Part shown: positions 55,204 to 64,000 of the stretch, in pieces
Numbering within the stretch: the stretch's first letter is position 1
Layout: the number at the start of each line of letters is the position of its first letter
Source of the DNA: Sciurus carolinensis
Lineage: Eukaryota > Chordata > Mammalia > Rodentia > Sciuridae
Assembly (NCBI RefSeq): GCF_902686445.1
Contig: NC_062217.1
Span: forward strand, 175,277,598-175,341,597
Length of the DNA stretch: 64,000 nt
Direction: 5' to 3'
Program-made: the position numbers and the translations under genes
The notes under the pieces: model-generated
Database searches by the model: none
Told to the model about the DNA's origin: nothing
The model's input: only the letters and a program-made list of their open reading frames with translations

Positions 55204-55560
55204 CAGCAACCAGAACTGATACACCTGGAGCTCTAGCAGTGCCCACCATCCCCAATCCCCTGGGCCAAACTTTGCCACCTGCCACCTCCTCGTGCTGGCT
55301 CCCAGGTTCTCTGGCGCCTAACGAGGCCCTAGGGGGTTGGCGCCCAGGTTGCCGCAGGATTTGCCTGTAGCCCGATTAGGCAGGAACGACCTGGGCCGGC
55401 CAGGAGAGGCGCGAGGCGGACTGGCGGCGTCCCAAGCCGGAGAAAGTCCTGGGGAAGTTGTTGGGAAAGAGCCTTCCTACACCACCCTCGCCATTTGTGA
55501 CCAAGAGGCGCTGAAAACAAAAAGCGCCTGCCCCAGTGCAGGCTCTGGCCGGTAGTAATG
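55204..55560. other. Small CpG-rich segment between pseudogene and LTR
   Basis: About 260 bp (55300-55560) with many CpG pairs, unlike the surrounding AT-rich sequence. No family match. It lies directly downstream of the minus-strand LTR and upstream of the RANBP2 piece in the same orientation. Confidence 0.6.
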
Positions 55561-55564
55561 ATGC

Positions 55565-56165
55565 CGCCGTTTACCGGTGACGAGTTCTGCTCCTTCTAAT
55601 GTTGAAGATTGAACACTAGAGAAGCAGCCAAGGCAAGCATATTAAGCAGGTTTTATTAAAAGGTAATAATACAGACTTCTCCCAGCAGGAAGAAGGGGGC
55701 CATGGCTGATGTTCTAAAGTCCCAAGAAGTGAGCGCACCCTACATCTTTTATAGGTTAAAGTCTCTTTTGTTCTCCAGTTCTCTCCCCCCTTATCTCTCC
55801 TTCCTGCCTACGTGACTAGGCCTGGTTTTGCATTAAGTGAGAAACCATGGGCAGGGGGAGGGCCAGGGTGATTCAGGCAGATAAGGGCCCAGGGGGCACC
55901 AATTAGCAGCCCCTTGTTTGCAGTCCTTGATAAAGGCAGGTAATTTTGGTAATCAATGGGCTCCGGAGATCCTTGACATTCCATTCTTCCAGGGGCAGTC
56001 TCCAACTTCCAGAGGCAGATGACTTTATGGCCTCCATTTCCTCGAATTGACCCGATTCCCTATTTCTACACTAACTACCTGTCCTCAATTCTGCCTTCAG
56101 TAACACTGCCGCTGCCACCACGAACAGTCCGGAACAGTCTGGACGCACGCGCTGTCACACGCTGC
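55565..56165 (-). mobile_element. Solo LTR, minus orientation
   Basis: On the minus strand it has a TATAAAAG box (55753-55746), an AATAAA signal about 90 bp further on (55657-55652) and a 3' end near 'ctcgtcaccggtaaac'. This promoter, R and U5 order is that of an endogenous retroviral LTR, probably of the ERV1 or ERV2 class. About 270 bp of its U3 is the inverted complement of the LTR on its right. No retroviral coding region is attached. Confidence 0.78.
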
Positions 56166-56214
56166 CAGCCGCTGGTTGGCCGGAAGAGCCAGAATTTCTT
56201 TTCGATGTCATTTT

Positions 56215-56830
56215 GGTAATCAGCATTTCACATTTCTGCAAAATCACAGATATCTCTAATTTTGTTGAGTTATTGTTGAGAATGAGATTAAAGCCGGAAT
56301 TGGGGACAGGCAGTTAGTGTAGAAATAGGGGATCTGGTCAGATGAGGAAATTGAGGCCATGAAAGTCATCTGCCTCTGGAAGTTGGAGACTGCTGTGGGA
56401 GAATGGAATGTCAAGGACCTGCAGAGGCCATTGATGACCAAATTCACCTGCCCTTGTCAGAGACTGCGGGCAGGAAGATGCTGATTAATGCCCCCTGGGC
56501 CCTTGCCTGCCTGAATCACTTTGGCACTCCCCCTGCCCCATTCGCTTTTCACTTTTTACATCTCACCTGCAAAACCAGGCCTAATCCCATAGGCAGGAAG
56601 GAAAGAGATAAGGGGGAAGAAATGGGAGAATAAAACCCATAAAAAGGACAAGATTTGCTCATCCCATGGATTCCGCCTTTGGGTCCCCTTCTTCCACCCG
56701 GGAGACGTCTGCTTTTACTTTTCTTTGATAAAGCTGCATTTCCACTCTACATTTGCCTCGGTGTGCTTCTCCGGCGTTATACTTCAACACCTGAGGAAGC
56801 AGGACTCTCACCAGTAAAGAGCGGTATCAA
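56215..56830 (+). mobile_element. Solo LTR, plus orientation, same family
   Basis: Its U3 (about 56280-56560) repeats the neighbour in inverted order, for example 'aagtcatctgcctctggaag' and 'agaatggaatgtcaaggacc'. A TATA-like CATAAAAAGG lies at 56638-56647 and a GATAAA signal at 56727-56732. The end, 'gactctcaccagtaaagagc', resembles the neighbour's end. Divergence between the two copies is obvious, so they are not a recent fold-back copy. Confidence 0.75.
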
Positions 56831-57564
56831 GATGAGGCACAACATCGCCGTATGTAGTTTTTCTGTTCTGGATGTGAGTCCTGAGAAACCCATAGGCACC
56901 AACAGGTGAGGGAACCCATGAGCTTCCTTGCCCGTGACCATCCCTGAACTTCTGCGTCAGGTGCCAAAACACACAGTTATCCTTTGTCAAAAAAAAAGTC
57001 AGCAATAAACCAGCTCACAGTGAAGTAGGACTTTCTTCCATTCATTGAAGCCTGAAGCCCGAGAACCTGCCTGACTGCAGAATCTGGTGTCAGTTGAACA
57101 CACACTTCAGATTGTGCTGGGTTCCTGGGAAGGAGGGACAGCTGGCGGTACTCCATGGACCTCAGAGGACAGGAGGTGTTTTTCTTCTGTGAAGCGGGAG
57201 GTGGTAGTTGTGAACAGGGATGTGCTGGAGAAGAACCTGTTCCCGGGAGGGTGGGTATTTGGAAAGAGCCCATTTTCCTGACTCCTGGCCGCCCACCTCT
57301 GGAAATCTTCCTGTGCACCTCAAGTTGAGGCCACCAGGCTGAGGCTGCTGAGCTGATGGACAAGAGGCCTTTTGGTCCTGGCACTGGTAGAGCAGAGGGT
57401 GCAGGAGGGGAGCGGGACAGACTTGCAGAGGGTGGGACGTGGGGGTAGAAGAGGAGGTGGGATATGTCACGCAGCTGTCTTCTCAGCCACGAGAGCAGGC
57501 ATCAAGACTGAGAGACGCATCTAAGGATGACAGAGCAAGACCTCTGTGTTCCTGTGTATTTGCT

Positions 57565-57727
57565 GGGGCCGGGTACTGGGGACTGAACCCACGGAAGCAC
57601 TACCACTGAGTTAGATCCCAAACACTGTTTATTTTGAAACAAGGTCTCACTGAGTTGCTGATGCTGGCCTTGAACTTACCATCCTCCTGCCTCAGCCTCC
57701 CGAGTAGCTGCAATCACAGGGATCTGT
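57565..57727 (-). mobile_element. Composite B1-ID SINE, minus
   Basis: 'gggactgaacccacggaagc', 'tgagttagatcccaaacact' and 'gttgctgatgctggccttga', ending 'cgagtagctgcaatcacagg'. Confidence 0.85.
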
Positions 57728-57904
57728 CATCTCCCCTGAGAGAATTTTGTCTTTTAGGTTTACTGATGTTTGTCAAGCACCTAGAACTGTGCCTGATATA
57801 TGGTGGGTGATCAGTAGGATATAAATTAATAAAGAATATTTTTTTACATCGAAAATTCAAAACAATCCATTGAAAAAGCTACAAATAAGAATTCACTAAA
57901 ATAC

Positions 57905-58108
57905 CAGGCATGGCAATGTGTGCCTGTACTCCCAGCTGTGTGGGCAGCCGAGGCATGAGGATCACCAATTCAAGGCCAGCCTTGCCACTTAGACCCTGTT
58001 TCAAAATGAAATAAAAAAAACAAAATGGACTGGGATGTTGCTTAGTGGTAGGGAGGTTGCCTAACATCTGTGATACCAGAGTTTGAGCCCAATGCAGAAA
58101 AAAAATTC
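57905..58108 (+). mobile_element. Composite B1-ID SINE
   Basis: 'ggcatggcaatgtgtgcctg', 'ccaattcaaggccagccttg', then 'gactgggatgttgcttagtg' and 'gcctaacatctgtgatacca'. The ID half ends in an A run at 58098. Confidence 0.85.
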
Positions 58109-60770
58109 AACAACACGCATCCAGGTAACCGTATAAAAACTGTGGGCTTCCTTAGGTACCAGCAGTGATCCGTTTGAAAATGGACACCTCATTCACAAGC
58201 ACAACAGAAATTCTAAGAATGTACTTAATAAAGGTCCAAGTCACGTGGGGACCTAGTATACAATCCATAGGAAGAAGGAAAGATAGCGTAGCATCAGAGT
58301 TGTAAAGACGGCACGCTCCTCGAGGAGGCAGGCCGGCGGTCAAGAGGACACCTGCACCGGGGCAGCGGCCCTCGGCATGCCCAGCACTTGACCTCTGCCC
58401 TGCTGAACCCTGGTGACAGCCCGTCGGGTAGGGACCCTGTGGCGCTCTACAGGTAGGAGTGTTCCTCTCTGAAGTGAACTTGTGTGCCTTCGCTCCGTGA
58501 CTTGGACAGGAAAAAGGGATCTGCAGCCTGCACAACTGCAAAGGGTCAGCTGCCAAACAGGCAGGTGGAGTGGACTTCACAAGGGCAGTCCACCTCGGGA
58601 AAGGGCCAAAGGACCCAGGCCTCCCTCCAGTCGCGGTACTGCCGACGGCCGACAGTCAATCCCTCCTGCTCTGCAACCAGGCCCTCGAGCCTCACCCAGT
58701 CAGACTGCCCTGGCCGAGGCCTCTGCTCCCTTGTCCCTCCTGCCCTGGGCAGCCAGGCATGGGAGGAGAAAGGGAACCATGTCCTTTCACCTGAAGTGCA
58801 CGAGTGCTCACCGTGGCGGGCGGGCACACTACGGCGGGTGCCCGCTCTCCTCCCGTCGTGGCACGCTGACAGAAGAGTGGGCCTGCTGCTGCCCTCTGCA
58901 TCCAGAGGACCACGTGTGAGCAGGAACACATGCTCCCAGCCAGCAGGTGAAGAGCACTTCAGAGCCCCTGGGTCCCCCGTGAGGGGAAGCGGGTGTCTAG
59001 AACCCACATACAGGGTACCTGGAAGTGCTCAGCTGAACACCAGGAAGCCCCCAAAGACCCTACGAGTGGCCCCAGAGGGACACCCCACTCTGGTCACCTC
59101 CCAAGCCTGAGGCGTATGGGGGCCACTAAGACCCTCCCGCTGACCCTCCCGCTGTATCCTGGGAAGAGCACCGGGCTGGGGTGTGGGAGGGTAGCAGAGC
59201 TAGAGCCCTCCTCCTGTACCCGCTTTCCTGGGCGCAGAGCCTGAGCTGGAGGAGGAGGGGCTTCACCCCACTGGCCTGGCACAGTGATCATTGCTCAATC
59301 CCAAAAGTGCAAGGAGGACATTCTGTATGATGTGCAAAAGTGGCAGAAGTTGCAGATGTGATTCTCACCCCGGGCGGGGAAGCGGCCGGCCCCCGGGGGC
59401 AGAGGTAGTGACGGGAATCTGTTCTCTTACGTAGGAGCTGTGCAGGGGGGTGGGGCGAACCCCCGAGCCCATCACCCTGAGGGCTCTCAGCCCAGGCTGC
59501 ACCCGGCTTGCCGTGGCGCCCTCTGAGATTCTGCGCCCTTGCTGCCAGGCTCACAAATGCCCAAGGGAAGCCCGGCTGGCCTGCTGAACTGGTCACCCTG
59601 TTCCGTCTCCTGCTCCTCCAGGAAAACATTCGCTTTTCTAGGAATTCCCAGTGGAGCCTGTACTGTGCCGGGCTATTTTTAGGAGTTGCTGTGATGAACT
59701 ATTCAGAATTGTAAACAAGGTGCACACGCTTCAGGGCCCAAGTACACGCCCCATGTCCCTGGTTGGCTGAGGAGCAGCCTCCCAGGACAGGAAAGAGTGT
59801 TCTTCAAGAGAGCCCGGCCATGCTTGCCAGAGAATGTTCAAAACAGGAAGTGGCTCCTGCCGTCCAGGCACCTTCCTGCCAAGCCTAGACAGAGGTCCCC
59901 AAGGCCAGCGTCCCAGGAGTGCTGGGCTGGGCACATGAAGCAGTAGCTGCCTGGCTCCTGTGAGGTCCTGTGTCACACAGTGGGCCACAGTGGCCTGGCG
60001 TGGACAGAGGGCCAGGGCTGCCCCCCCCCCCCCAGCAGGTGTGGGCCTGAGGGTCTGCAGAGCCAGGGCGGCAGCTTTCCATGCTCCCAGCCCCACTCCA
60101 GTTGTGGAGAAGCTTCTGGGCGTGTGCACTAATAAAGGCAGGGCTTTGAGTGGGCCTGCACCCAGTAGGCCTCCTGGTGGGTGGTGCCGTCACCTCTAGT
60201 CCTCCCACCAGCCGCGTTAGGGAGGCAGGGAGCCACCGCCACAGGACTGAGATTTGAAAACGCCTCCCAGCGCCACGGCCTGGCCTCAGCCCTCCTCGCT
60301 GTAACAGGGACTTAGCTCTTCACCTTCGCCTGCCAAGGGGGCGGGCAGCTGAAACAGGGCTAGAGACGTGGCCTCTCTGCCTCCTTCTACATCCGTCTCT
60401 GCGCCGTGCCACCTTCGGTTCCAGGGCACCAGGCTGATGGAGAAATGTGGTGACAGAAGCCACCGCAGGCCACAGTGCCTCTCACGAATGACAAGGCCCT
60501 GCCTGGCCATGGCAAAGGTCACAATGGGCAGGTCACACCAGGAGCCCTGTGCCAGCAAATGCCCTAGCCATCTGTGACAACCAGGACTCCACCCGGTGAC
60601 TCTGCACTCAGCGGAGGGGAGAAGGAGGCCGTGGCCCTCCCTGAGACTCTCTCCCTGGGGTGAACCTGGGCTGGGGTCTTGGGGGAGGGGCTGGCCATGG
60701 TCCCCAGAGCTCGCTGGCGGACGCCCTCTGTCCCGGGCTGCCTGTCCTCACATTTCCAACCCTGCAGGGA

Positions 60771-61130
60771 CTGAAGTTACCTGAGTTTTTCTACTTCTGA
60801 AAATTACCGTGGACACTTAATCAGCCATCAACAAAAGAGAGATGGCAACATCTTAAGAAACAATGAATCAGGGGACTTCCGGTGTTGTTTGCCAGTCAGA
60901 TTGTGGAGCCACACCAGCCTGAGGATCTGAGCATGAAGCGACAGATGCCATCCTCACGCACCATGCCAAGCCCACCCTCACCAAAACTCCTTTAAAAGAA
61001 CTAGGATCCCCAAAACATGCCTCGCCCCGAGATGGCTGGTTCTCCCTTGGAAGTCTGCTCTTGCTTTCCTCAGTAAATCTGTATCTCCACCCACACGTGC
61101 TCAGATTCTCCTCTGCCAAGTGTGTCAGGG
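60771..61130 (+). mobile_element. ERV-type solo LTR
   Basis: From about 'tgaagttacctgagtttttc' to 'gccaagtgtgtca', so TG...CA ends are possible. The later part, 'ggctggttctcccttggaag', 'ttgctttcctcagtaaatct' and 'gtatctccacc', has the layout of an LTR R/U5 region. A 288-codon minus-strand ORF crosses it. Confidence 0.55.
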
Positions 61131-61977
61131 ACCCAGCTGTCCCTGAGTCCAGTCCCCACCCTTTCTGGACCTCTTCGGGGCCCCCTTCTGCACCCCGGGC
61201 ATGCCACTCAGCTCTGTGAGCGGTTACGGACCTTGGGTGAAGTGTGTCCGGTGGGTCAGGGCAGGCCCGAGCTCCGTGCCTGCCACCCACCTTGGCAGTG
61301 ACCCTGTGCGTCCATGACGGCATGTGAGGGAGTCTGCCTGTGTCCTGCATCCTGCCAGCCTTACTGTCCCAAGGCCCATGGGCTGCACACACCCCCGGTA
61401 TCAACCTTCCCTCCCTGCCTGTGGCCTCTGCCCAGCAGCACACAGAGAGTCCCAGCCCCTGAAGTCCCCTCTGCATGGCCACCGCAGCCTCTAGTGGTAG
61501 CCTCCCTGGGTTGCCCAGCTCCATGAGCAGCTTTGCCAGGGTCATGGAGGCCCCACGCTCTGCTTGGCTTGTGGTTTCACCTCCCTGTACCCTGCAAGCC
61601 CCCCAGGAACCTGCTCTGCCTGCCCTACCCCAGCCCTGCAGAGCCCTTCCTGCCGTCGGCATCCCCATCCACGGGCCATGTTTGTTAAAACCAACAACCG
61701 GCATAGACACATCATTGTCTCCCAGAGTCTCCACATTTAGTTCCTATCCAGATTGGATAGGATGTTGTCATTGTACAATGGGTTGTGACAAATGTAGAAT
61801 GACCTGTGGCTTCCATCACAGCACTGTAAAGAGCAGAGTCTCTGCCTGTCACCCTCCTTCCCAGCCTCTGGCCACCCACACAAGGTTCGCCTTCTCGAGA
61901 ACCACATGGAGCTGGAATCCCGAGGCATGCAGGCCCTTCAGACTGCCTCTCTCACTTAATGAACACCCTTGAGACCT

Positions 61978-62340
61978 GTGTGAGTCAGCTCTCCATTGCT
62001 GTGACAAATTTCCTAAGGAAATCAACTAAAGAGGAAAGGTTTGTTTTGCCTCATAGCTTCAGAGGTTTCAGTCCTTGGCAACTTCACTGTTGTTTCTGGA
62101 GAGGCAGCTCATCCCAAGAGTGTGTGTGGGAGCAAAGGTGCCGCCGCAGACAGCCAGGGAGCAAAGGGAAGGACGGAGCAGAGAGGGGAAAATGCCCCTT
62201 CTGCACACCCTGGTGACCTACTTCCTGAAACTAGGCCCCACATCCCAAACCTCCCACCTCTCCCAGGACCCCCTAGTTGCAAATCCAAGGATGGGTCCAT
62301 CCATTTGTGAGGTTGAACCTCCAGAGGCCCCGCCCAGGAG
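61978..62340 (-). mobile_element. Probable MaLR LTR, minus orientation
   Basis: Plus-strand text 'gtgagtcagctctccattgc', 'aaaggtttgttttgcctcat' and 'agcttcagaggtttcagtcc' is an antisense MaLR-like 3' end. The head would be near 62.33 kb. Confidence 0.5.
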
Positions 62341-63634
62341 ACCGGTGTTTAACAAAAGAGCCATTCCGATCTGTCTGGTGGCTCCCTGCTCCTGGTCACT
62401 GAGGGTCACTCAGCCCTCTGGAGTGCAACTTGCCTGTCCGTCCTCTGCTGAAGGGCACCCTGGCGTTCCCGCATTGTGGCAACCATGAATGCAGCTGCCA
62501 GGACACCCGGATGCAGGCCTGTGCAGACAGGCCCTCCCTGCCCTCCTGACCTCCGCTGGACGCCTGCTCCAGACCTGCCCGCTATCCCCAGCACAGGCCT
62601 GGCTTCTTTCTCTGCTCCATCTCTAGGTCCGCCAAGCTCAGGCCTGGCCAGGCCCAGGCTTGACCCCCCCCCGGATGCTCTGGCTGTTGTCTGGCGGCTC
62701 CTGGGCACTGTCCCCTGTTATGAGCCACCTTCCAGCTGTGCGTGGGCAGACTTCCTGTCCCCCCCAGGGGGGCTTATCTTAGTGCTGGGCGCTTATACGT
62801 GACCGGGAGTTCCCTGATGGTGCTTGCATGGCAGTGTGTGCTGGCGGACGTTGGCGGATGCTGCTGCAGATGACAAAATACTCAACGCCACTTTGGTTTC
62901 TGCCAACCCATCCTGCTGGGTGTCCTCAAACGGGGCAGGAGGACACCACTCAGTGCCGAGGGGAGGTGGCCGCCAGCACGGCTGCCTCCTGTGCGTTCAG
63001 GGAGGAGCGGGAGCCCTGCAGAGACAGCAGAACTGCAGGGCCGTGGCATCGTGCTCAGGGGCGGAGCCTCTGGAAGGGGACAGCACTGGCCCCTGGCACT
63101 GCGTGAGTGCGTGCCCGTCGTCCAGGTGGAAGGAGGGCTTGGAGGCTGGGTCGGCAGGCAGCTCTGTCTCCGCACTGCCACGCTTACCCGCTGCCGCTCC
63201 GGCTTCATAGGCCTGGACCTCTTCCCCACTCAGCCTCCCTGGAACACCCCCCGGGGCTCCCCTGATTGGCCTCCCTGTGGCACCCACTCTGTGCCTTGTG
63301 GACCCCCGGGGTACCAGAGCTCGTCCCCGCACACCCACCCTGCACCCAGGGCAGCGGCTTCCACACCTGACTGCCCTGCCGCCTGGCACACATTTCAGAT
63401 GCAGGCTCCCCAGGCCCCAGACCTACAGGCTGCTGGGGACAGGCAGGACTGCCTTCCACAGGGCGTTGGCGACTCTGGAACCACCCTGCGAGACACAAGC
63501 AACCTGTTCTGGGCCTCCTTCCCTCCAGCCCAACTGCGAAGCCGTCTCCAGGGGCTGCTGGCAGCCGACATTCAGGAGTGACTGGGACAAAATGTGGACA
63601 CAAGGCTCCAAAGCAGAAATATGAAGGTTACAAG

Positions 63635-63815
63635 GCAATGTGGCACATCTGTAATCGAAGCGATTCGGGAGACTCAGGCAGGAGGATCCCAAGTTCCAGC
63701 CAGCCTCAGCAACTTAGCAAGACCCCGCTGCAAAATCAAAAATAGAAAGTGCCGACACTGTGGCCCAGAGGTGGAGCACCCTGGATTCCATCCCTGGCAC
63801 CAGACGAAACAGACC
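63635..63815 (+). mobile_element. Composite B1-ID SINE
   Basis: 'aatgtggcacatctgtaatc', 'gccagcctcagcaacttagc' and 'cactgtggcccagaggtgga', then 'ggattccatccctggcacca'. It is the last recognised element before the window end. Confidence 0.85.
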
Positions 63816-64000
63816 CACTAAGGGACAGTCCAGCGAAGAGAGAGCCCCAGGGCTCCAGCCACAGAGCGCAGCCCCGGGCACACAGGGGCCCCGAGGGGAG
63901 GCCAGGGCAGCGCCCGGGGCCCAGCGAGGAAGACACTCATGGGGGGGGTCGCTGCCCAGCAGCTCTGCAGGTGTGGGGCCCAGGGCCGAGGCCTTCCTCC

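Larger units (their letters stand above)
56850..64000. other. GC-rich region without recognised genes
   Basis: Contains three composite SINEs (57.56, 57.90 and 63.63 kb), an ERV-type LTR (60.77-61.13 kb), a MaLR-like LTR (61.98-62.34 kb) and a C run near 60015. Long ORFs (208, 288 and 196 codons) have no homology that I recognise, and they overlap repeats or one another. In human, the next gene after BNIP3 is JAKMIP3; I see none of its coiled-coil exons here. Confidence 0.65.

Noticed and set aside
58484..59110. 208-codon plus-strand ORF in GC-rich sequence
   Set aside because: Other frames on both strands are equally open; composition explains the length.
60868..61734. 288-codon minus-strand ORF
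   Set aside because: It runs through an ERV-type LTR and GC-rich sequence, and no family signature was seen.
62991..63581. 196-codon plus-strand ORF
   Set aside because: GC-rich region with long ORFs in several frames and no conserved motif.

Overview
This is a mammalian genomic window, almost certainly from a squirrel-family rodent. Two real genes are visible. The spaces between them are full of tRNA-derived ID elements and composite B1-ID SINEs, whose ID half carries a Pol III-type A box and B box and ends in an A-rich tail. That pairing is known mainly from Sciuridae and relatives. The species call is inference; the rodent SINE content is seen directly.

Left part (1 to about 27.5 kb): the plus-strand gene PPP2R2D, which encodes the B55-delta regulatory subunit of protein phosphatase 2A. 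The window opens in an upstream intron. Seven coding exons follow (12007-12104, 15125-15290, 15658-15770, 18552-18729, 19993-20157, 22465-22726, 25878-26157). Splice phases fit throughout and there is no frameshift. Together they give about 419 residues; the first ~34 residues lie off the left edge. The introns hold several minisatellites (42-bp, 33-bp and 31-bp units), an old L1 and MaLR-type LTRs.

Middle part (about 32.9 to 46.6 kb): BNIP3 on the minus strand, convergent with PPP2R2D. Six coding exons give an intact 194-residue mitophagy receptor. Its LC3-interacting motif (W18/L21) and C-terminal transmembrane helix (S172, H173, A176, G180, G184) are present. The gene starts in a strong CpG island with a CACGTG hypoxia-response-type site about 230 bp upstream of the ATG. 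Behind that lies an unusual ~80-bp GC-rich tandem array that repeats ACGTG cores. Intron 1 holds a ~700-bp pure purine tract. The PPP2R2D(+)/BNIP3(-) order matches human 10q26.3. The next gene there, JAKMIP3, is not visible in this window.

Right part (about 46.6 to 64 kb): no intact gene was recognised. The most interesting stretch is 51.4-56.9 kb. It holds broken minus-strand pieces of RANBP2 (55.2-53.7 kb) and of CCDC138 with exons joined (52.3-51.4 kb). These two genes are direct neighbours in the same order and orientation at their own locus, so one reading is a single retrocopy of a read-through transcript. Immediately beside them sit two related ERV LTRs in head-to-head inverted orientation, one of which points into the pseudogene block. 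From 57 to 64 kb the sequence is GC-rich and carries only SINEs, LTR remnants and chance ORFs.

No bacterial-style system, CRISPR array or novel protein-coding operon is present. The most novel signals are the BNIP3 promoter minisatellite, the RANBP2/CCDC138 paired pseudogene, the inverted LTR pair and an intron-retention frame in PPP2R2D that encodes an 11-residue repeat.
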